Of a stretch of DNA of 5,360 nucleotides, positions 1 through 5,140 are shown piece after piece. A model generated the notes under the pieces. That model was given only the letters and a program-made list of their open reading frames with translations. It was not told the DNA's origin and searched no databases. The translations under genes were made by a program, and so were the position numbers. Source of the stretch: Microcaldota archaeon (GTDB lineage: Archaea; Micrarchaeota; Micrarchaeia; Micrarchaeales; Micrarchaeaceae); the NCBI GenBank assembly GCA_021810685.1, contig JAJZII010000039.1, forward strand, positions 1 through 5,360, written 5' to 3'. Position 1 is the stretch's first letter; each line of letters begins with the position of its first letter.

Positions 1-1
1 C

Positions 2-211
2 TTCGTGAAGGACAGGAAGACGATGAAGAACGAGGTCTACAACAACATCGCCTCGCTCGAGAAATCAGGCCTGATAAAGACAGTTTCAGCATCTGTGCAT
101 GGGAGCGCAAGAAAATACTACGTCCTCACGCCCAAGGGCCGCGCAGCCATAAGGGCCGCGAAGGCAGGAATGGCCGAGACAGTGAAGAGCTTAAGCAAGA
201 TACTTAGGTGA
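2..211 (+). CDS. PadR-like winged-helix transcriptional regulator, C-terminal part (5' end outside window)
   Basis: The reading frame is open from the window edge (codon at 2-4 is TTC) to the TGA at 209-211, so the N-terminus is missing. The visible 69 or so residues hold the second half of a winged helix: a helix around VYNNIASLEKSGLI (the typical 'LE..GLI' of PadR/MarR-like recognition helices), then a beta wing ending in GSARKYYVLTPKGR, which is the PadR-type 'R.YY.LT..G' signature. A short basic C-terminal helix follows. Family knowledge: PadR proteins are dimeric repressors that often sit beside the multidrug or lipid exporter genes they control. Its position 4 nt before a DrrA-type ATPase gene fits that role, so it probably represses its own operon; this is inference. 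The C-terminal dimerisation segment is short, so it would be a small PadR (subfamily-2-like). A related single wHTH (ArsR- or MarR-like) is possible because the N-terminal helices are not visible. GTG at 5 is internal to the frame and probably not the start. Confidence 0.8.
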   Translation, partial: FVKDRKTMKNEVYNNIASLEKSGLIKTVSASVHGSARKYYVLTPKGRAAIRAAKAGMAETVKSLSKILR

Positions 212-215
212 TGCG

Positions 216-1214
216 ATGCCCGGCAACATAATCGAGATAAAGGACATGGTGAAGAAGTTCGGGGACTTCACAGCCGTGGCGGGAATATCCCTTCATGTGA
301 AGGAGGGCGAGATATTCGGGCTTTTGGGTCCCAACGGCGCAGGCAAGACAACCACGATAAACACGCTGCTGGGTTTGCTCGAGGTAACCTCTGGGTCCAT
401 AAAAATTGCCGGCATGGACATGGACAAGGAGCCAAACAAGATTAAGCAGATGATAGGTCTCATGACCCAGGAAACAGTAGTGGAACCCGACCTGACTGCA
501 TGGGAGAACCTCGAGATATTCGCGGAGCTCTACCATATTAGGGAGCCCCTGAAGTCCAAGCGCATAGAACAAGCGCTCAGGGATGCGGGGCTGTCCGACA
601 AGGCTAACGTGAAGGCGGGCACGTTCTCCGGGGGCATGCAGAGGCGCCTCGAGCTCGTAAAGTCAATGATACAGGATCCCAGGATACTCATACTGGACGA
701 GCCGACCACAGGTCTCGACGTGCAGAACAGGGTCAACATGTGGGAGCGCATAAGGCAGCTCAACGCCGAGGGCGTCACCATAATACTGACGACGCAGTAT
801 CTCGAGGAGGCCGACACTCTCTGCGACCGCATAGCGATAATAGATCATGGGAAGATCAAGGCCATGGGCACTGCATCGGACCTCAAGAGCATGGTCAGTA
901 AGGGCACGATGTTTGAGGTCACCGTCAGGCTTAGCGACGCAGATAAGGCGTTCAGGATCCTGAAGGCAAAGCTCAAGATACAGCTGGAGCTGCGCGGCGA
1001 CAAGATAATGGGGGTGCTCGAAAAGAGCGACCCTGCAGTCATATCAAAGGCAGTATCGGTTCTGGAGGAACAGCACATACAGCCCATGGCCATAGGCACG
1101 CACCTGCCCACGATGAATGACGTATTCATAAAGCTCACCGGCTCCGCCATGCGCGACGAAACCGGCGAGAACATAAGCGGCCGCGACAAGGCCCTGGCCC
1201 GCGGTATGAGATGA
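216..1214 (+). CDS. DrrA-type ABC exporter ATP-binding protein
   Basis: Encodes a 332-aa nucleotide-binding subunit that would hydrolyse ATP in the cytoplasm to drive the ABC-2 permease encoded next. All motifs are present: Walker A GPNGAGKT (38-45), Q-loop Gln85 in MTQE, signature FSGGMQ (137-142), Walker B ILILDEP (157-163), D-loop GLD (166-168). The switch position reads TTQYLEEAD (192-200), with Gln194 where most ABC ATPases have His; this is typical of the DrrA (daunorubicin resistance) subfamily as I know it. Residues about 225-309 form the extra C-terminal domain common in this family, followed by a charged tail (310-332). The start ATG at 216 is supported by GGTGAT at 207-212 with a 3-nt spacer; the ATG at 211 is in another frame. 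The gene begins 4 nt after the regulator stop and ends 4 nt before the permease, so it is clearly in an operon. The transported substrate cannot be read from the sequence. Confidence 0.96.
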   Translation: MPGNIIEIKDMVKKFGDFTAVAGISLHVKEGEIFGLLGPNGAGKTTTINTLLGLLEVTSGSIKIAGMDMDKEPNKIKQMIGLMTQETVVEPDLTAWENLEIFAELYHIREPLKSKRIEQALRDAGLSDKANVKAGTFSGGMQRRLELVKSMIQDPRILILDEPTTGLDVQNRVNMWERIRQLNAEGVTIILTTQYLEEADTLCDRIAIIDHGKIKAMGTASDLKSMVSKGTMFEVTVRLSDADKAFRILKAKLKIQLELRGDKIMGVLEKSDPAVISKAVSVLEEQHIQPMAIGTHLPTMNDVFIKLTGSAMRDETGENISGRDKALARGMR

Positions 1215-1218
1215 TGGC

Positions 1219-2343
1219 ATGAGTTTCCTTGGCGACACGTATGTGCTATTCAAGAGGGAGATGCTCGTATTCAAGAGCAAGATACGCGTCAACATAGCCA
1301 GGTCAGTGACATTCCCGCTGGTGCTCATACTCCTGCTCGGGAGCATAGGCAACACAATATCACACGCCCCTGTGACTATTGTAGACTACGCGAACAATGC
1401 TGCGTCGACGTCATTTATCTCGGCAATCCAAGCGCAGCACTCTGTGTCGGTGGTTAACATAACTACACAGGCCGTGGCCATATCCGAGATAAAGAGCGGG
1501 CAAGTGGTCCTGGCGGTCATAATACTGCCTGGTTTTCCGTCCTATACCGGCGGCAAACCAAGCGTGGAGCTCTACTACACGAGCAGCCAGGTGACGAGCT
1601 CCGCCGCGGCCATACAGACAGTCGAATCTATAGCTTCTTCATACGGCGCCTCGATAGCGAGGGATCCCAGCCTGGCTACATCTCCGCCTGCGCCCACCAC
1701 AGCATACACGGCCCTGCCGCTTTCGGGTCCCAGTGGCAGCTACAAGGACTTCCTGATAGGCGGCATACTAATAATGGTCGCGGCCTTTGGCTCCGTCTTC
1801 GGCGGCGGCATGTCGATAATAAGCGACAGGTCCCTTGGAAACATCAAGGCCTTCCTCGTAGCGCCGATAAACAAGAACGCAATAGTGCTGAGCAGGATAT
1901 TCGCAGGCACTGTGCAGTCACTGTTCTCGGGCTTTGTAGCCCTAGGCATAGGGATGGCGGACGGCGCTACGATAGCGATGGGGTTCACAGGCATGCTGTG
2001 GATAATGGTGTTCCTAGTGTTCGTGGCCCTCGGCTTCAGCGGCCTGACCATACTGATAGCGTCAAGGATAACCCGGGTGGAGGTCTACACTATAGTGGCG
2101 CAGACGATAACGCTGCCGCTGTGGTTCCTCTCAGGTGCCTTCTTCCCCACCACGTCGCTGCCATCATGGGTTTATCCGCTCAGCGTGATTAACCCGCTAA
2201 CGTATGCTGCCGACGGCATCAGGCAGGTGATGATGACCGGCTCGTACCCGATAGGCATTGCAGCATACGACGTCGGCATCGTGGCGCTGTTCGCCGTGGT
2301 AATGCTGGTGCTCGGCTTCAAGGTGTTCAAGAAGACAATATAG
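1219..2343 (+). CDS. ABC-2 type transporter permease with large extracytoplasmic domain
   Basis: Encodes a 374-aa membrane subunit, the partner of the preceding ATPase. A short cytoplasmic N-terminus (KREMLVFKSKIR) leads to TM1 (about 29-47), then roughly 125 residues outside the membrane (48-173, ending in a Ser/Pro/Ala-rich stretch 150-173), then five more hydrophobic segments (about 177-200, 226-248, 255-282, 290-308, 350-370). The cytoplasmic stretch SDRSLGNIKAFLVAPINKNA (202-221) matches the conserved coupling region 'ERE.GT...L...P' of ABC-2 permeases, and 303-336 (FLSGAFFP..LP.W, NPLTYAADGIR) is the family signature. The large domain between TM1 and TM2 resembles the ABC2_membrane_3 subgroup more than compact DrrB. 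The start ATG at 1219 has GAGATGAT at 1208-1215 (one mismatch to GAGGTGAT) and a 3-nt spacer; that site contains the ATPase stop codon. Substrates of such exporters include drugs, lipids and surface polymers; which applies here is unknown. Confidence 0.94.
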   Translation: MSFLGDTYVLFKREMLVFKSKIRVNIARSVTFPLVLILLLGSIGNTISHAPVTIVDYANNAASTSFISAIQAQHSVSVVNITTQAVAISEIKSGQVVLAVIILPGFPSYTGGKPSVELYYTSSQVTSSAAAIQTVESIASSYGASIARDPSLATSPPAPTTAYTALPLSGPSGSYKDFLIGGILIMVAAFGSVFGGGMSIISDRSLGNIKAFLVAPINKNAIVLSRIFAGTVQSLFSGFVALGIGMADGATIAMGFTGMLWIMVFLVFVALGFSGLTILIASRITRVEVYTIVAQTITLPLWFLSGAFFPTTSLPSWVYPLSVINPLTYAADGIRQVMMTGSYPIGIAAYDVGIVALFAVVMLVLGFKVFKKTI

Positions 2344-2348
2344 GTGAT
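2343..2348 (+). promoter_or_regulatory. Ribosome binding site that selects the start of the surface-protein gene
   Basis: GGTGAT at 2343-2348 matches the core of GGAGGTGATC and lies 4 nt before ATG 2353, nearly the same layout as before the ATPase gene (GGTGAT, 3-nt spacer). Its first G is the last base of the permease TAG stop. The GTG at 2344, an upstream in-frame alternative start, lies inside this site and is therefore unlikely. A second, weaker site, GGTG at 2377-2380, precedes ATG 2386. Confidence 0.6.
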
Positions 2349-2352
2349 TCGC

Positions 2353-4014
2353 ATGATTCGGAAATATACTAGAACAGGTGTTAAGATGGCAAACAGATTT
2401 TTCGTCACGGCAATGGCAGCGCTGTTGCTGCTGCTTGGAACGGCGGGCGTCGCCGCCGCGCAGACAGGCACGAGTTACGTCTCCGGCGCGCTGAGCCTTG
2501 CCAACCTAGCGGTGAGCCCCCAGCCCGTTGTGGCTGGAAACAACATAACGGTGCAGTTTCAGCTCTACAACTCTTATGGCAACCCGCTGAATAACGTAAA
2601 CATACAGCTGGTCAGCCAGAGCCCCATTATAAACGTCTCTCCCTCCTACACCTTCCTGGTGGATAGCATCGGTTCAGGCCTCTTCGGCGGCTTCGGCTAC
2701 TCAAGGTTTACCTACACGCTGCGCATACCAGCCTCGCTGCCTGCAGGCGAATATGTTGTAGACGTGATGGCGACATACGAGTCGTCCGCACCATCCGTAT
2801 CAGGTACGTCATCGAACAATGAGCCCGGCTCCTCCTTGATGCCCATATACATCTACGTGTACGGCAACCCCGGCGTATCAGTCACGGCGACACCTTCACC
2901 ACAGATAACCCCTGGCACCCAGTTCACGCTGATGCTCAACGCGGAGAACAGCGGCACTGACGCGGCAAGAGGCGCCAACGTCACCATACTGAACTCCAGC
3001 GGCCTGTACGTCTCTGGTGCAGGCAGGGTAAGCTTCGGGACGCTTGCTGAGGGCGTACCGGAAACGGCAAGCGTGTCGATGTACGCCGCTACTAACATAA
3101 GCGCAGGCACGCACTACATACCGCTACGCATCACCTATACCTCGCCGCAAGGAACTGCCTACGTGCAGAACGTCAGCGCTCCGGTGGAAGTGCTGGTGCC
3201 AAGCCCTGACGTGGTCGCGAGCATCGCCGGCTCCATGCCTGCCCAGCTCTACTCTGGCTCCAACACTACAATACAGCTGATGGTGCAGAACGTCGGGGGA
3301 GGCATCGCCAAGAACGTCAGCATAGCTGTCGGTTCCAGCCCGTACATAACTTCAGGGGGAGCCGCCTCGACGTTCTTCATAGGCACGCTGGGGCCATCCG
3401 CCTCAGCGGTCGAGAATGTCTTCGTCAGTGCCAATCGCACAACCAGTGCAAGCGGCTATGTGCTTCCTGTGAACGTCACGTACCAGAATGCAGACCATTC
3501 GGCCACCGTATCAGGCATACAATACGTGCCGATCAACGTGCAGCGGTCTGCGCTGTTCAATGTTACGTCAGTCAGCGGGCCGATAGCTCCAGGCGCGTCG
3601 TACGTTCCAGTGACGTTCTCCATAAAGAACACCGGCAACGAGGCGGCGCAGGACGTGTATCTCAGCCTGCAGTCCATCTATCCTGTAACAGTGATAAACG
3701 CCAACAATTACATAACGAGCCTCGCTCCCGGCCAGGAGACGAACGTCACCTTCTACGCCAGCGCCGACTCTAACGGCAACCCAGGCAAGTACCCCGTGAC
3801 GCTGTACGAGCAGTGGAGGCAGCCCAACGGCTCGGCCAACCAGCAGTACTCCGGCTCTAACGCCTACTACATCAGCGTTGGAAATGGCAGCTCCTCAGGG
3901 GCAGGCGGCATAACAGCCGACGCCGTATACGCTGTGATCGTGGCGGTCGTGGCGTATGTGCTGTACAGCCGGGTGCTGAAGCCGCGCTTGGGCAGCAAGA
4001 AGAGGAAGGCTTGA
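2353..4014 (+). CDS. Secreted, membrane-anchored COG1361-like beta-sandwich repeat protein, richly N-glycosylated (predicted)
   Basis: From ATG 2353 the protein has 553 residues. A basic N-terminus and a hydrophobic core (AMAALLLLLGTAGVAAA, ending near residue 36) form a signal peptide, with likely cleavage before QTG. Four tandem domains of about 110 residues follow (roughly 48-170, 174-282, 285-397, 399-510). Each has a 'P..V.AG...T....N.G...A.NV.I' type beginning and an 'L.AG......V...Y' type ending, as in COG1361/CARDB/NEW3-like archaeal surface domains. A Gly/Ser linker (GNGSSSGAGG), one TM helix (about 521-539) and a basic tail (KPRLGSKKRKA) anchor it with the repeats outside. I count 14 N-X-S/T sequons at residues 64, 94, 209, 214, 248, 273, 304, 321, 361, 374, 403, 464, 492 and 511. 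The gene starts 9 nt after the permease and belongs to that operon, so it may be an accessory or client of the exporter (inference). It could instead be a plain envelope adhesin. ATG 2386 would give an equally good, shorter signal peptide. Confidence 0.88.
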   Translation: MIRKYTRTGVKMANRFFVTAMAALLLLLGTAGVAAAQTGTSYVSGALSLANLAVSPQPVVAGNNITVQFQLYNSYGNPLNNVNIQLVSQSPIINVSPSYTFLVDSIGSGLFGGFGYSRFTYTLRIPASLPAGEYVVDVMATYESSAPSVSGTSSNNEPGSSLMPIYIYVYGNPGVSVTATPSPQITPGTQFTLMLNAENSGTDAARGANVTILNSSGLYVSGAGRVSFGTLAEGVPETASVSMYAATNISAGTHYIPLRITYTSPQGTAYVQNVSAPVEVLVPSPDVVASIAGSMPAQLYSGSNTTIQLMVQNVGGGIAKNVSIAVGSSPYITSGGAASTFFIGTLGPSASAVENVFVSANRTTSASGYVLPVNVTYQNADHSATVSGIQYVPINVQRSALFNVTSVSGPIAPGASYVPVTFSIKNTGNEAAQDVYLSLQSIYPVTVINANNYITSLAPGQETNVTFYASADSNGNPGKYPVTLYEQWRQPNGSANQQYSGSNAYYISVGNGSSSGAGGITADAVYAVIVAVVAYVLYSRVLKPRLGSKKRKA

Positions 4015-4026
4015 GCCTTCCTCTTC
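3999..4026 (+). terminator. Perfect 12-bp hairpin spanning the stop codon of the surface-protein gene
   Basis: GAAGAGGAAGGC (3999-4010) and GCCTTCCTCTTC (4015-4026) are exact reverse complements separated by TTGA (4011-4014). The loop contains the TGA stop (4012-4014). Nothing upstream needs a promoter here and a new promoter follows, so it sits where the operon mRNA should end. No run of T follows directly, so it is not a classic bacterial-type intrinsic terminator, and archaeal termination usually relies on T-runs. It may instead define or protect the mRNA 3' end, or slow ribosomes at the stop. The structure is certain as a sequence fact; the role is inferred. Confidence 0.5.
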
Positions 4027-4044
4027 CGACCATGTTCTCGTCAA

Positions 4045-4068
4045 CTTAAAAATTTGGGAACATTTATA
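4045..4068 (+). promoter_or_regulatory. Archaeal promoter elements (two candidate TATA boxes) for the unknown helical-protein gene
   Basis: The stretch 4041-4098 is about three quarters A+T in an otherwise GC-rich window. Two TATA-like boxes stand out: CTTAAAAATTT at 4045-4055, with AA just upstream as a BRE-like element, and TTTATA at 4063-4068 preceded by GGGAACA. Using the usual distance of about 25 nt, the second would start transcription near 4090-4092 and give a leader of about 18 nt that still carries the ribosome binding site. The first would start near 4075 and give a leader of about 34 nt. I favour the second, without proof. Confidence 0.55.
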
Positions 4069-4071
4069 GAT

Positions 4072-4086
4072 TATAACTCGGTTATA
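4072..4086. promoter_or_regulatory. 15-bp inverted repeat in the promoter, candidate operator
   Basis: TATAAC (4072-4077), spacer TCG, GTTATA (4081-4086) form a perfect 6-bp dyad. It lies between the TTTATA box and the expected transcription start, where a dimeric repressor would block RNA polymerase in archaea. The half-sites are AT-rich, so a chance dyad in AT-rich DNA is possible. GTTATA could also serve as a third TATA-like box, which would place a start at the ATG and give a leaderless mRNA. Confidence 0.35.
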
Positions 4087-4099
4087 CTTATGTATAGTG

Positions 4100-4107
4100 G
4101 GTGGTGA
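4100..4107 (+). promoter_or_regulatory. Ribosome binding site deciding the start at 4109
   Basis: GGTGGTGA at 4100-4107 differs from GGAGGTGA by one base and sits just before ATG 4109. The in-frame GTG at 4097 would place this site inside the coding region, so ATG 4109 is the better start and the protein begins MARKVSML. Confidence 0.6.
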
Positions 4108-4108
4108 A

Positions 4109-4987
4109 ATGGCTCGCAAGGTCAGTATGCTTACTCCGTTGCTGAAGAAGTACAACGTGCCAATGTGGCTTGAACCATACGTCTCCGACTACGTGAGCGC
4201 CGACCCAATCAACGCGATAAAGCGCGCTACGAGCTTCATTGACGTAAAGCGCAAGAAGGGGGTGGTCACGAACAGCTACGTAAGGCTGCCGAACAACACC
4301 ACGTTCCAGATGGACACGGTAGTGCGCATTCTGAGCCTGTTCTACTACGGTGAGGCAGAATGTGCGCGCATAGCGAGGGAGTGGGTTTCGAAACCAGACC
4401 CGACGGAACGCGAGTGCGCGCTGCAGCTCGCCGAGATGGCAGATATGTATGAGAAGCGCCTGAGAGCCACTAAGAACCTGATGGACGGGATGGGCTACAA
4501 GCCCATAGAGCCGACTAAAGAGGTGAACGAGGTCTTCGAGTATCTGGAATCACTAGAGAAGTGGCCGGAGCGCATGGTCTCCATGAACGTGCTTTTCAGG
4601 CAAGCCTACGGTTCGACGTTTGGCGCGACGTTCTACAAGGCGTTCTACGCTGTTATGCCGGAGTTCATGCGCTCCTTCGGGAAGGTCTTCGACGGCACGA
4701 GCGATGCCGCGGCGCGCGGAGAGGCGATAGCCACGGACATGGTGCGGCAGAACCGCATACCCAACGAGCGCCTGCTCGAGATCGCAGAGGAGCTACTCTC
4801 GCGTATACAGCGCTCGCTCCGCGCGGAGATGCCGCTTGCCGAGCAGGCGGGGATAAAGCACGAGGCCGAGCTACTGCGCAGAATCTCTCTTGTCTACCCG
4901 CTGCACACGCTCTCGGAGCTCGGGGTGCCTGTAGACTTAGACAAGGAGGAGAAGATAATAACCTCCAAATCCAAGGCCAAAAAGTGA
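4109..4987 (+). CDS. Uncharacterised all-helical soluble protein, 292 aa
   Basis: I do not recognise this family. There is no signal peptide or membrane segment; the protein is rich in charged residues and in Met, Tyr and Phe, and looks almost wholly alpha-helical. Likely helices are about 5-16, 32-42, 66-92, 98-128, 137-149, 152-195, 202-214, 218-240 and 243-262, ending in a Lys-rich tail (SKSKAKK). A beta-like or loop section lies at 44-66. Residues 163-194 hold an aromatic ladder (F163, Y167, F171, F175, F179, then F186, F190, F194) with a G168/G172 GxxxG pair, suggesting tight helix packing. The only two cysteines are C85 and C103, on adjacent predicted helices. The succession of long helices recalls a ferritin-like bundle, but there is no ExxH pair (His only at 251 and 266), so a canonical di-iron site is unlikely. 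It has its own promoter and ribosome binding site and precedes alba in the same direction. The lysine tail and the neighbour weakly hint at a nucleic-acid or housekeeping role; this is speculation. Confidence 0.85.
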   Translation: MARKVSMLTPLLKKYNVPMWLEPYVSDYVSADPINAIKRATSFIDVKRKKGVVTNSYVRLPNNTTFQMDTVVRILSLFYYGEAECARIAREWVSKPDPTERECALQLAEMADMYEKRLRATKNLMDGMGYKPIEPTKEVNEVFEYLESLEKWPERMVSMNVLFRQAYGSTFGATFYKAFYAVMPEFMRSFGKVFDGTSDAAARGEAIATDMVRQNRIPNERLLEIAEELLSRIQRSLRAEMPLAEQAGIKHEAELLRRISLVYPLHTLSELGVPVDLDKEEKIITSKSKAKK

Positions 4988-5019
4988 GCCGCCGATTCTG
5001 TTCCTCTGCAATCCAGCAA

Positions 5020-5030
5020 AGGCTAAATAC
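5020..5030 (+). promoter_or_regulatory. Candidate TATA box for alba
   Basis: CTAAATAC at 5023-5030 is preceded by purines (AAAGG, 5018-5022) that could serve as a BRE. It lies in the 153-nt gap after the unknown gene. A start about 25 nt downstream, near 5052, would give alba a leader of about 89 nt, long for an archaeal mRNA. No better box is seen nearer the gene, though read-through from the upstream gene is possible because no clear terminator separates them. Confidence 0.45.
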
Positions 5031-5062
5031 CTTGCCCGCAGAATCCTACTGCAGACGGCTTT

Positions 5063-5076
5063 CGGCGCATGCGCCG
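5063..5076. repeat. 14-bp perfect palindrome upstream of alba
   Basis: CGGCGCATGCGCCG reads the same on both strands and lies about 65 nt before the alba start, downstream of the candidate TATA box. It could bind a dimeric regulator as DNA, or form part of leader RNA structure, although a palindrome without a loop makes only a short-stem hairpin in RNA. Its extreme GC content contrasts with the AT-rich promoter of the preceding gene. The palindrome is certain, its function unknown. Confidence 0.45.
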
Positions 5077-5092
5077 CGGTCCATGCATACAT

Positions 5093-5109
5093 GTGCAGGC
5101 GAACTGCAC
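5093..5109 (+). other. Hairpin in the putative alba leader
   Basis: GTGCAG (5093-5098) pairs perfectly with CTGCAC (5104-5109) around a five-base loop GCGAA. The right arm ends 20 nt before the alba ribosome binding site. A small hairpin like this could be a protein-binding site in the mRNA or merely a chance structure. Confidence 0.35.
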
Positions 5110-5129
5110 CGCTGGCTAACCTACAAACA

Positions 5130-5138
5130 GGAGTGATC
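5130..5138 (+). promoter_or_regulatory. Strong ribosome binding site of alba
   Basis: GGAGTGATC at 5130-5138 equals the ideal GGAGGTGATC with one G missing. The GGAG core ends 7 nt before ATG 5141. This supports 5141 as the start rather than the in-frame ATG at 5153. It is the best site in the window and fits a highly expressed gene. Confidence 0.75.
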
Positions 5139-5140
5139 TA

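Noticed and set aside
204..572. 122-aa reverse-strand open frame opposite the ABC ATPase
   Set aside because: It lies antisense to the Walker A region of a certain gene, has no ribosome site or recognisable domain, and is composed like a shadow.
1740..2051. 103-aa reverse-strand frame opposite the permease
   Set aside because: Antisense to conserved ABC-2 segments; an Ile/Pro/Met-rich product without domain features.
4097..4108. GTG start four codons upstream for the unknown helical protein
   Set aside because: It would code through the GGTGGTGA ribosome binding site and has no such site of its own.
3895..4155. 86-aa reverse frame crossing the intergenic promoter region
   Set aside because: It runs through the hairpin and TATA elements antisense and has no promoter or ribosome site of its own; the product looks random.
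4992..5010. Pyrimidine-rich stretch after the unknown gene as a terminator
   Set aside because: The T content is interrupted by C and G with no run longer than two T, too weak for an archaeal terminator call.
4561..5136. 191-aa forward open frame overlapping the unknown helical-protein gene
   Set aside because: Its first three quarters lie inside a better-supported gene in another frame; the composition is Arg/Ala/His-rich and low-complexity as expected of a GC-rich shadow frame. Only its last 17 codons are kept, as a weak upstream-ORF idea.
4988..5140. Possible tRNA or small RNA gene in the gap before alba
   Set aside because: I looked for a T-arm GGTTCGAATCC-like block, an acceptor stem, and C/D-box motifs and found none; the hairpins are too small to define an RNA gene.
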